From contig JAYVXO010000090.1 of the NCBI GenBank assembly GCA_043785105.1, positions 1-6,258 on the forward strand: 6,258 bases of DNA, given 5' to 3'. The position numbers and the translations under genes were made by a program. The DNA comes from Fimbriiglobus sp043785105. Its GTDB lineage: Bacteria; Planctomycetota; Planctomycetia; Gemmatales; Gemmataceae. This document shows, piece by piece, positions 1 through 5,653 of this stretch (position 1 is its first letter; each line of letters opens with the position of its first letter). The notes under the pieces were generated by a model. That model was not told where the DNA came from. It searched no databases and worked only from the letters and a program-made list of their open reading frames with translations.

Positions 1-14
1 CGCCGCCGCCGGTC

Positions 15-3000
15 GTGCCCGCGTTGCCGCCACAGCCGGTGCCGCAAGTGCCTGCCGCGCCGTTGTCGCAAGACTTGTCGCGCATCGCCCAAGATTTGCA
101 GATTCGCAAAGCGCAGGTCGAAGCGGTCATTCAGCTTCTGGACGATGCCAACACGGTGCCGTTCATCACGCGGTACCGCAAGGAACGCACCGGCGGTTTG
201 GACGAAGTGCAGATCCGGCGGATTCAAGACCGGGTCGCGTTCCTGCGCGACATTGCGAACAAGAAGCAAACGATCCTGCGCAGCATCGCCAACCAGGGCA
301 AACTCAACGACGATTTGGTGCAAGCGATCCTAGCCGCCGAACACATGAAGCGGCTCGACGACTTGTACCTGCCGTACAAAGTGAAGAAACGCACGCTGGC
401 TTCGGACGCCCGCGAGAAGGGTCTCGAACCGCTCGCGCTAGCCATCTGGACGCGCGACCCGGTTGCCGAACCGCTCGACGAGGTACTGAAGGGCGTCGTC
501 GATCCGTGGAAGCAACTTCACGACGTGAACGACGTGCTCACCGGGGTCAAGCACATCATCGCCGAAGTCATTGCGGAAATGGCCGACGTGCGTGGGCCGT
601 TGCGGGCGTTCATGTGGGACACCGCCGAACTCGTCTCGAACAAAGCGGACAACGTTCCCGAAGGCAAGGGCCTCGAATACCGCGACTACTACAAGTTCAA
701 AGAACCCATTCGCATCATTCCGCCGCACCGGGTTCTTGCGGTCAATCGCGGGGAACGGGAGAACATCGTTCGCCTGAAGTTGGAATGGAACGCTGCGGAA
801 GTGAAGGCCATTGCGATCAACCACCTCCCGCTTGCGGACCACCCGCACCGCGAGATGTTGTACCCGGTGGTCGAGGACGCCCTTGGCCGCCTGATGATGC
901 CAAGTCTCGAACGGGAAATCCGCCGCGAACTGACGGAACATGCCCAAGACCACGCGGTCGATATTTTCTCCCGCAACCTGAGTAGTTTGTTGATGCGTCC
1001 GCCGTTGGGCGGTAAGCGGGTTCTGGCCATCGACCCCGGCATCCGCACGGGGTGCAAAGTCGCCGTGTTGGACGAAACCGGCACGATGATCGACGAATGC
1101 GTCATCTACCCGCACCCGCCGCAAAAGAAAGTCGCCGAAGCGAAGAAGAAGCTTGAGCAACTGATCCGCAAACACCAAACGTCGATCATCGCCATCGGCA
1201 ACGGCACCGCGTGCCGCGAGACCGAACAGATTGTCAGCGACTTAATCGCGGAACTCGAAGAACGCCGTCTGAACCCACCGCCGGCGGCCTCACCAATCCC
1301 GCAGATCACGGCCACAACGCCGACGATCGAGACGCCCAAGGCCGTCGAAGTTCCAGCCGCGACCCACACGGAAACGATGCCCGGCACGTCGGTGGAAATG
1401 TCTGCGGCAATTAGCACCATGATTAGTGGCGCTGCCGAAACCACGTTGGTGTTACCAGGGTTGGCTGCCGGTGAGACGGCAATGGTAATGGCATCACCGC
1501 TGACCGAAGGCACAACCGCCACGGCCACCGTCCCCACCGCGACCACCCCCGCTGAACCTCTGGCCCCGCCGATCAACCTCGAAGGGTTGCCACCCGCCCC
1601 GGAAGACGTGGCCTACGTCATCGTCAACGAAGCGGGTGCCAGTGACTACTCCGCGTCGCCCGTGGCCAAGGAAGAATTCCCCAACCTGGACGCCACGACC
1701 CGTGGCACGATCTCGATCGGGCGGCGGTTGCAAGACCCGCTGTCCGAGTTGGTCAAAGTCGATCCGCAACACGTCGGCGTGGGCTTGTATCAGCACGACG
1801 TTCGCGCGAAGTACCTCAAAGAGTCGGTCGAGAAAGTCATCGAGTCGTGCGTCAACAACGTCGGCGTTGATGTCAACACCGCGTCGGTGCCGCTGCTTCG
1901 ACACGTGTCCGGGTTGAATCAACTCGTCGCCCGGCAAGTCGTTGAGCACCGGACTACGAACGGCCCGTTCAAGACCCGCGAGCAGTTGAAGAGCGTCGCC
2001 CAAATGGGTGATGTCCGGTTCACACAAGCCGCCGGGTTCTTGAAAATCCGCGACGGTGACGACCCGCTTGACACGACCTGGGTTCACCCCGAGAGCTACG
2101 AACTCGCCCGGCAAATCCTGACGGAACTCGGCTTCACGCCCGAAGACCTGAAGGACCGGGCAAAGTTATCGCAGCTTCACGAAAAGTTGAACGCGGTCCA
2201 CCCCGACGAGATGGCGGCCAAGCTGAACGCGGGCATCCCGACCGTCCGGGATATTTACGACGCGATTGCCCGACCGGGCCGCGACCCCCGTGAAGATCGC
2301 CCGCAAGCGATCTTCCGCAAGGGCGTGCTGAAGCTCGAAGACCTAGCGACCGGCATGGAACTTCGCGGCGAAGTGCTAAACGTCGTGGACTTCGGCGCCT
2401 TCGTGGACGTGGGCTTGAAAGATAGTGGCTTGGTTCACATCAGCCAGATGGCGAACCGTTACATCAAATCCCCCTATGACGTGATCGCAGTCGGCGATGT
2501 GGTCAGCGTGTGGGTAATGAACGTCGATACCGATCGCCGTCGGGTTTCGCTGACGATGATTTCCCCCGGCCAAGAACGCCGCCCGCCCGAACGCGCCCCA
2601 CGAGGCGAACAACGGCCACCCCGCCAAGACCGCAGCGACCGTCCACCCCAAGCCCAAGGCGACCGACAACCCCAGGGTGAGCGACCACAAGGTGACCGTC
2701 AACAGGGTGACCGTCCCCCGCAAGGCGAACGCCCACCCCGCCAGGACAATCGCCCGCAACGCCAAGACCGTCCGCCGATGCCACAACAAGGCCAACCCCA
2801 ATCGGCTCCGCCGATGCAACAGCAAGGTGACCGTCCACCGCCTCGGCCATTCAGTGGTGGCGGCACGGGTGGTCGTCCCGGTGGTGGCCGTCCGCAACAA
2901 CGCGGCCCTGGTTCACCCGGCTGGCGAAGTGGCCCCGGACAAACGCAAGGACCACCCCCACGACCCGGCCAACAACTACAACCTCCCGCACCGCAATTCA

Positions 3001-3248
3001 ACGCGGACGGCACCCCGTTTGTCCCGGCTCCACAACCCGGACAGCCTGTGGGTGGCAAGAAACCACCCCGCCAAAAGCCAACCACGAAGCTGAGCGATCA
3101 GCAAAAAGCCGGCAAGGCCCCGGTCCACTCCTTCGCCCAACTAGCCGCACTCATCCGCACCAAGGCCGAACCCGAACCCGATGTGAAACCCGCCGAAGCC
3201 GCACCAGTGGAGACGCCCAAGCCCACTGATGAGCCGAAACCCGAGTAG
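15..3248 (+). CDS. tex: Tex family transcription accessory / RNA-binding protein with extra insert and long C-terminal tail
   Basis: Tex is a conserved cytoplasmic nucleic-acid-binding protein linked to transcription and RNA metabolism. Seen here: the N-terminal Tex signature VPFITRYRKERTGG at residues 48-61 and LDDLYLPYKVKKRTLA near 115-130; a YqgF/RNase H-like domain starting at about 334 with AIDPG (Asp340), GNGTACRETE at 395-404 and VNEAGASDYSAS at 537-548; helix-hairpin-helix segments at about 617-690 (GVDVNTASVPLL); and an S1 RNA-binding domain at about 770-850 ending in RRRVSLTM. Typical Tex proteins have about 720-780 residues; this one has 1077. The excess is a Pro/Thr/Ala-rich insert at about 417-531 inside the YqgF domain and an Arg/Gln/Pro/Gly-rich tail from about 851. 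The listed start is a GTG without a visible ribosome site, and the frame stays open to the window edge. The true start may therefore lie upstream, or be a TTG near 63 just before the conserved part. The family call is secure; the start is not. Confidence 0.96.
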   Translation: MPALPPQPVPQVPAAPLSQDLSRIAQDLQIRKAQVEAVIQLLDDANTVPFITRYRKERTGGLDEVQIRRIQDRVAFLRDIANKKQTILRSIANQGKLNDDLVQAILAAEHMKRLDDLYLPYKVKKRTLASDAREKGLEPLALAIWTRDPVAEPLDEVLKGVVDPWKQLHDVNDVLTGVKHIIAEVIAEMADVRGPLRAFMWDTAELVSNKADNVPEGKGLEYRDYYKFKEPIRIIPPHRVLAVNRGERENIVRLKLEWNAAEVKAIAINHLPLADHPHREMLYPVVEDALGRLMMPSLEREIRRELTEHAQDHAVDIFSRNLSSLLMRPPLGGKRVLAIDPGIRTGCKVAVLDETGTMIDECVIYPHPPQKKVAEAKKKLEQLIRKHQTSIIAIGNGTACRETEQIVSDLIAELEERRLNPPPAASPIPQITATTPTIETPKAVEVPAATHTETMPGTSVEMSAAISTMISGAAETTLVLPGLAAGETAMVMASPLTEGTTATATVPTATTPAEPLAPPINLEGLPPAPEDVAYVIVNEAGASDYSASPVAKEEFPNLDATTRGTISIGRRLQDPLSELVKVDPQHVGVGLYQHDVRAKYLKESVEKVIESCVNNVGVDVNTASVPLLRHVSGLNQLVARQVVEHRTTNGPFKTREQLKSVAQMGDVRFTQAAGFLKIRDGDDPLDTTWVHPESYELARQILTELGFTPEDLKDRAKLSQLHEKLNAVHPDEMAAKLNAGIPTVRDIYDAIARPGRDPREDRPQAIFRKGVLKLEDLATGMELRGEVLNVVDFGAFVDVGLKDSGLVHISQMANRYIKSPYDVIAVGDVVSVWVMNVDTDRRRVSLTMISPGQERRPPERAPRGEQRPPRQDRSDRPPQAQGDRQPQGERPQGDRQQGDRPPQGERPPRQDNRPQRQDRPPMPQQGQPQSAPPMQQQGDRPPPRPFSGGGTGGRPGGGRPQQRGPGSPGWRSGPGQTQGPPPRPGQQLQPPAPQFNADGTPFVPAPQPGQPVGGKKPPRQKPTTKLSDQQKAGKAPVHSFAQLAALIRTKAEPEPDVKPAEAAPVETPKPTDEPKPE
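1263..1607 (+). other. Low-complexity insert within the Tex YqgF domain
   Basis: About 115 residues (417-531) rich in Pro, Thr, Ala and Val separate the helix ending in LIAEL from the strand YVIVNEAGAS. In Escherichia coli-type Tex, as I recall it, these two elements are joined by under ten residues. The insert keeps the reading frame, both flanks are intact and contain their conserved residues, and it contains no stop. It is probably a flexible surface loop and not damage. No known domain is recognisable in it. Confidence 0.8.
2629..2842 (+). repeat. Degenerate repeats encoding the Arg/Gln/Pro-rich Tex tail
   Basis: The DNA word GGTGACCGTC recurs at about 2691, 2706 and 2826, among many related variants. 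It encodes degenerate units of the form QGDRPP, QGERPP and RQDRPP. A Gly/Arg stretch (GGGTGGRPGGGRPQQRG) follows at about 2857-2910. The composition is that of a disordered, positively charged RNA-binding tail. The units are too irregular to count exactly by eye. Confidence 0.7.
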
Positions 3249-3335
3249 TGGTCGGCGGCGACGAATTTTTCAAACGACGTTTTGACATCCTAACAGGCCA
3301 GGTCACCTGACTCCACGGTTGGTAAGGAGTTCCCC

Positions 3336-3842
3336 ATGCCTCCTCCCGCGATCCGCATTCGACCCGGCGAGGAGGTTCCGCTTCCGGAAAGGGTCCGCAT
3401 CCCTTGTCCTAAATGTGATGACTTTGTCATCGTCCGGCTCAAGGTCGGACAGACGGACTATGAGTGCGAGTGCGAAGGCTGCGACACTGAGTTCGAGTGT
3501 GAGTTCTATCTCGCCCGCGAGACCGATGCAGTGGACATCAAGCAACTCAAGGGGAACCGACAGTTAACTGTCGGCCGTGAGTATACGTTCCGTGTTGTTG
3601 ACTTGGACGAGCGGGAACAACGGATCGTTTACGGTATCGCTGGTGAGCCGGATATTGATCCCCGCCACGGTGATCTGATCGCGTTCGTGTTTATCAACGA
3701 GAAGTTGGTGGGCTTCTACAACGCGAACATCAAGGAATACGACCCGGTGCGATTGTGGGCGCCGCGGAGTGGGTGCGTCGTTTTAGTTTTCACAGCAGCG
3801 ATGTTGGCTTCAGCGGTAGCCGTGGCGGCGGCCGTGCTATAG
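3336..3842 (+). CDS. Hypothetical tail-anchored protein with zinc-ribbon-like cysteines
   Basis: I do not recognise this 168-residue protein as a named family. The N-terminal part has CPKC at residues 24-27 and CEGC at 46-49, with further Cys at 44 and 55. This is the paired CxxC spacing of a zinc ribbon, and it probably binds one Zn. A mixed, charged middle (about 70-143) follows. The last 24 residues (145-168) are hydrophobic and Ala/Val-rich, and would form one membrane helix right at the C-terminus. There is no signal peptide. This arrangement predicts a cytoplasmic domain anchored by its tail. The ATG start is well supported by AAGGAG at 3324-3329, 6 nt upstream. The gene begins 87 bp after tex on the same strand and could be read with it or alone. 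Confidence 0.85.
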   Translation: MPPPAIRIRPGEEVPLPERVRIPCPKCDDFVIVRLKVGQTDYECECEGCDTEFECEFYLARETDAVDIKQLKGNRQLTVGREYTFRVVDLDEREQRIVYGIAGEPDIDPRHGDLIAFVFINEKLVGFYNANIKEYDPVRLWAPRSGCVVLVFTAAMLASAVAVAAAVL

Positions 3843-3849
3843 GAGCTGC

Positions 3850-3915
3850 ATGCCGGGCGACCATGCTTTCCTCGACGCGCGTAACAGTTCGATTCGCGAT
3901 GGCCCGCCGAGCTAG
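3850..3915 (+). CDS. Possible 21-residue small ORF
   Basis: An ATG lies 4 nt after AGGAG (3841-3845), which itself overlaps the stop codon of the preceding gene. The frame is open for 21 codons (it begins MPGDHAFLDARNSS) and ends with TAG inside the left arm of the first palindromic repeat. The ribosome site and its position at the preceding stop would allow translational coupling. The short length and lack of any recognised homology make this doubtful; it may be chance. Confidence 0.25.
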   Translation: MPGDHAFLDARNSSIRDGPPS

Positions 3916-4001
3916 GCGCGTCAGCCGACGGCGGGACATGATTCGTTTCTGGGAGTTCAAGCTCATTGGTGCCCCGCAACTGCTGAGCTGGGTCGTTCGG
4001 C
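3906..4001 (+). repeat. Palindromic dispersed repeat, copy 1
   Basis: This 96 bp unit aligns with the unit at 4644-4740 with one single-base gap; by eye about 80% or more of positions agree, and more in the right half. Its ends can pair: GCCGA at 3906-3910 with TCGGC at 3997-4001, plus an inner pairing of the GCGGG-containing arm near 3931-3938 with TGCCCCGC on the right. A separate perfect 7 bp inverted repeat, CCCGCCG 3903-3909 with CGGCGGG 3929-3935, also lies here. It starts 63 bp after the stop codon of the zinc-ribbon gene. Confidence 0.8.
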
Positions 4002-4057
4002 GCGGAAGCCCCTAGCCAACAATTTGCAAGCGTCAGAGCGGTGGGAGTCCAAAACGT

Positions 4058-4591
4058 ATGCGCCGTGTCACACTCCTTTGCGGAAAACAGCGGCACACCA
4101 TCTCCGTTCGCGCTGTCCCGGCGACGGGGCATACGCTCCATGTGTTGCTGGATAATGCTGCTGAACCCACCGTCTTTGAGGTCAGGAAGGTGCTGTATCA
4201 TGTCGGGCAGAACGGTCGAAGTAAAGCGGTCGAGCTGAAGGTTTGGCGTCGCAGCAACGTGGCTCCGCCAAGCGACGTTCTTACCGCCCGCTTTTGGACC
4301 GAGATCAAGTGGGCGACTGGATCACGGCCGCCGTGTATTGGCGAATCGATCCGACTCCATTGCAACGAACTCGCAAACCTCCCGTACTTAACGGTCTGGG
4401 ACGTCATTCACGACATCGACCAAGTGGGCAAACAGCAGACGGTCAAGGTCCGAGTCGTTGACGCCTCCACTCAGCGGGTGTTCTCTGACGAGGCCATTCG
4501 GCGTGCGTGCACGGAAGACGCGGAGTTCGTGCCGTTATTCGATATCGCTGATTTGCCGCAGGCTGGAAACTCCGATGGCTCGATTGCGTAG
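4058..4591 (+). CDS. Hypothetical protein, 177 residues
   Basis: I do not recognise a family. The product is soluble, with no signal peptide, no membrane segment and no metal-binding cysteine pattern. Alternating hydrophobic stretches (for example KVLYHVG, KVRVVD) suggest a beta-rich fold. A GGTGGGAG stretch around 4040-4047 gives a ribosome site about 10 nt before the ATG. Another ATG/GTG frame opens at 4041 but is short and covers the same DNA, so the longer frame is preferred. The gene is isolated between two direct copies of the palindromic repeat (3906-4001 and 4644-4740), which makes the unit look like a small accessory cassette. Function unknown. Confidence 0.75.
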   Translation: MRRVTLLCGKQRHTISVRAVPATGHTLHVLLDNAAEPTVFEVRKVLYHVGQNGRSKAVELKVWRRSNVAPPSDVLTARFWTEIKWATGSRPPCIGESIRLHCNELANLPYLTVWDVIHDIDQVGKQQTVKVRVVDASTQRVFSDEAIRRACTEDAEFVPLFDIADLPQAGNSDGSIA

Positions 4592-4643
4592 GTGTCTCAC
4601 TGTCGGTGGTGCGCCAAACGAGCTGCCTGCTGCGAGCGCAGAC

Positions 4644-4740
4644 GCCGAACCTGGCGCTGCAGCAGACGGCGGGGCACGATAGGTTTCTGGGACTTCATAG
4701 CTCATTGGTGCCCCGCCGCTACGGAGCTGGGTCGTTCGGC
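4644..4740 (+). repeat. Palindromic dispersed repeat, copy 2 (best preserved)
   Basis: This is a 97 bp imperfect palindrome. The outer stem GCCGAAC (4644-4650) pairs with GTTCGGC (4734-4740). The inner stem GGCGGGGCAC (4668-4677) pairs perfectly with GTGCCCCGCC (4708-4717) around a 30-nt loop, and the segments between pair only partly. The loop sequence is conserved with copy 1, including TTTCTGGGA and AGCTCATTGGTG. It starts 52 bp after the stop codon of the preceding gene. There is no T-run after the hairpin, so it is not a classical intrinsic terminator, although it could shape the mRNA 3' end. Confidence 0.85.
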
Positions 4741-4792
4741 GGCTGATAGGTTGGCCGCACAGTCATGACCCAGACCAAAAGAATGACGACAT

Positions 4793-4821
4793 CCGTGGCT
4801 TGCGAGTGAAACAGGCCACGG
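4793..4821. promoter_or_regulatory. Inverted repeat, candidate toxin-antitoxin operator
   Basis: CCGTGGC at 4793-4799 and GCCACGG at 4815-4821 form perfect 7 bp arms with a 15 bp spacer. The arms flank the -35-like hexamer and most of the promoter spacer upstream of the antitoxin gene. Type II antitoxin/toxin complexes usually repress their own operon through such sites. The binding role is inferred from position only. Confidence 0.45.
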
Positions 4822-4828
4822 GTATTCT
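4800..4828 (+). promoter_or_regulatory. Candidate sigma70-type promoter of the toxin-antitoxin operon
   Basis: TTGCGA (4800-4805) and TATTCT (4823-4828) are separated by 17 bp; each matches the consensus at four of six positions. Transcription would start near 4835, giving a leader of about 25 nt with AGGAGG before the antitoxin start. The hexamers are only moderate matches. Confidence 0.45.
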
Positions 4829-4858
4829 GAACGTGATGGTGCTATTCAGGAGGTTGTC

Positions 4859-5074
4859 GTGAGCCAGACTGTTGCGTTTTCCGATGCATTGGATGCCGCC
4901 GAACGACTCGACGCGGACGCCCAAGCCGAGTTGGTTGCTGTATTGAACCGCCGCCTTGCGGAACGAGGACGCGAGCGCGTCGCCGCCACCATCGAGCAGG
5001 CCCGGCGAGAATTCGCCAACGGACAAAGCAAGCCGATGACGGCGGCCGAGATCGTCCGCGAGGCGTTGTCGTGA
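4859..5074 (+). CDS. Type II toxin-antitoxin system antitoxin
   Basis: This 71-residue, highly charged, helix-rich protein resembles the small antitoxins that precede RelE/StbE-type toxins. The N-terminal half (to about residue 35) probably forms the dimerising or DNA-facing part. The C-terminal half (EQARREFANGQSKPMTAAEI, about residues 46-65) matches the usual toxin-wrapping pattern of this antitoxin type. It should neutralise the downstream toxin in the cytoplasm and, with it, repress the operon. The GTG start is fixed by AGGAGG (4848-4853) 5 nt upstream. Its stop codon overlaps the toxin start in GTGA (5071-5074), so the two are translationally coupled. The assignment rests on context plus overall resemblance; I do not assign a named antitoxin family. 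Confidence 0.8.
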   Translation: MSQTVAFSDALDAAERLDADAQAELVAVLNRRLAERGRERVAATIEQARREFANGQSKPMTAAEIVREALS

Positions 5075-5352
5075 GACGGGTACTACTGCATTCGGCGGCC
5101 TTTGGCCGGGATTTGCGGAAGTGGCTGAAGTCGCATCCCGACACTTCTGAGTCAATCACCGAAACTCTGGAGCAATTGTCAGCCGATGCCGGTCATCCAT
5201 CGCTGCGGGCGCACAAGCTACGTGGATCGCAGGCGGGGTGTTGGTCGTGCAGTGCTGAGTACGATCTGCGTGTTGTCTTTGAGTTCGTGGAACACGACGG
5301 AGCAGAAGCGATTCACCTTTTGGCGCTTGGTACGCACGATCAAGTCTATTGA
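5071..5352 (+). CDS. YafQ/RelE-StbE family mRNA interferase toxin
   Basis: The 93-residue protein has the hallmarks of this compact ribosome-dependent mRNA endonuclease family: HPSLRAHKLRG at about residues 42-52, GCWSCSAEYDLRVVFEF at 56-72, and the C-terminal LGTHDQVY at 86-93. In YafQ the His of the terminal GTH motif (here His89) is catalytic, and other His/Asp residues such as His48 and Asp65 are candidates for the active site. The length is normal and no key segment is missing, so the toxin looks intact. The GTG start overlaps the antitoxin stop by 4 bp, with GAGG at 5060-5063 as a weak ribosome site. This keeps toxin output tied to antitoxin translation. The gene ends 7 bp before a half copy of the palindromic repeat. 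Confidence 0.9.
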   Translation: MRRVLLHSAAFGRDLRKWLKSHPDTSESITETLEQLSADAGHPSLRAHKLRGSQAGCWSCSAEYDLRVVFEFVEHDGAEAIHLLALGTHDQVY

Positions 5353-5359
5353 CAGTCAC

Positions 5360-5386
5360 GCCGAACCCGCCGCTTCACCAGACGCC
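5360..5386 (+). repeat. Palindromic dispersed repeat, copy 3 (left arm only)
   Basis: The 27 bp starting GCCGAACCCGCCGCT match the left arm of copy 2 at 22 of 27 positions by eye. The conserved loop and right arm are not found downstream, so this is a half or decayed copy. It lies 7 bp after the toxin stop codon, in the same orientation relative to the gene as the other two copies. Confidence 0.6.
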
Positions 5387-5438
5387 CCGCAAAGCTAAGT
5401 CGTTAGTTGGCAGAAGGGTTCTGACCCGGATTGGCAAC

Positions 5439-5466
5439 TTGACACGGGTGTTGGCGCCGCGACAAT
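5439..5466 (+). promoter_or_regulatory. Candidate promoter upstream of the antitoxin-like stub
   Basis: A perfect TTGACA (5439-5444) is followed after 16 bp by GACAAT (5461-5466), which matches the -10 consensus at four of six positions. The predicted transcript would start about 18 nt before the small ORF at 5491, leaving room for its GGGAG ribosome site. Confidence 0.45.
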
Positions 5467-5490
5467 GGGGTTGTTACCCAGGGAGATTTC

Positions 5491-5598
5491 ATGGTGCTGA
5501 CCGACGTGCTGGCCGACGCCCGTGCGCTGCCTCGCGCGGAGCAGTTGCGGTTAATTCAAGAACTGGCCGCCGCACTCCTGCGGGGCGAGGCACCGTAG
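5491..5598 (+). pseudogene. 35-codon stub resembling the N-terminus of a small antitoxin
   Basis: ATG at 5491 follows GGGAG (5481-5485) by 5 nt and opens a 35-codon frame ending in TAG. The product starts MVLTDVLADARALPRAEQL and continues LIQELAAALLRGEAP. It resembles the first half of the small antitoxin-like proteins (about 65-80 residues) common in planctomycetes and cyanobacteria, in which a similar RLIQ-LA helix is followed by a Pro-rich segment. Here the second half is missing, and no toxin gene follows before the convergent sulfatase remnant. The promoter and ribosome site remain in place. It could still be expressed as a microprotein, but truncation is the simpler reading. The family resemblance is from recall. 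Confidence 0.5.
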
Positions 5599-5653
5599 GC
5601 CGCCCCAAATGCAGGTTGCGGTTGCGGAAACTGATCGCCACACGCATGGGCGT

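Noticed and set aside
438..1178. Long - strand open frame (246 codons) opposite tex
   Set aside because: It lies antisense to conserved Tex codons and has no recognisable protein features; long antisense frames are common in GC-rich genes.
1106..2900. Several more - strand open frames opposite tex (1106-1576, 1494-2114, 2376-2900)
   Set aside because: All are complements of the Tex frame; composition follows its low-complexity regions, and none shows a ribosome site or known motif.
2677..3093. Second + strand open frame inside the tex tail
   Set aside because: The Pro/Arg/Gln repeat codons keep other frames free of stops. The Tex frame continues through to its own stop, so neither a frameshift nor an overlapping gene is needed.
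3249..3300. Terminator after tex
   Set aside because: There is a T-run at about 3266-3270 but no stable hairpin in front of it.
3282..3310. TTGACA at 3282-3287 as a promoter for the zinc-ribbon gene, with a short near-palindrome CAGGTCACCTG at 3299-3309
   Set aside because: No acceptable -10 hexamer lies 16-18 bp downstream, and the 5 bp arms of the palindrome are too short to support an operator.
3716..4201. - strand frame of 161 codons
   Set aside because: It crosses the complement of two genes and the palindromic repeat, and shows no family resemblance.
5349..5354. TTGACA overlapping the toxin stop codon
   Set aside because: It is not followed by a -10-like sequence at suitable spacing or by a close start codon; a chance match.
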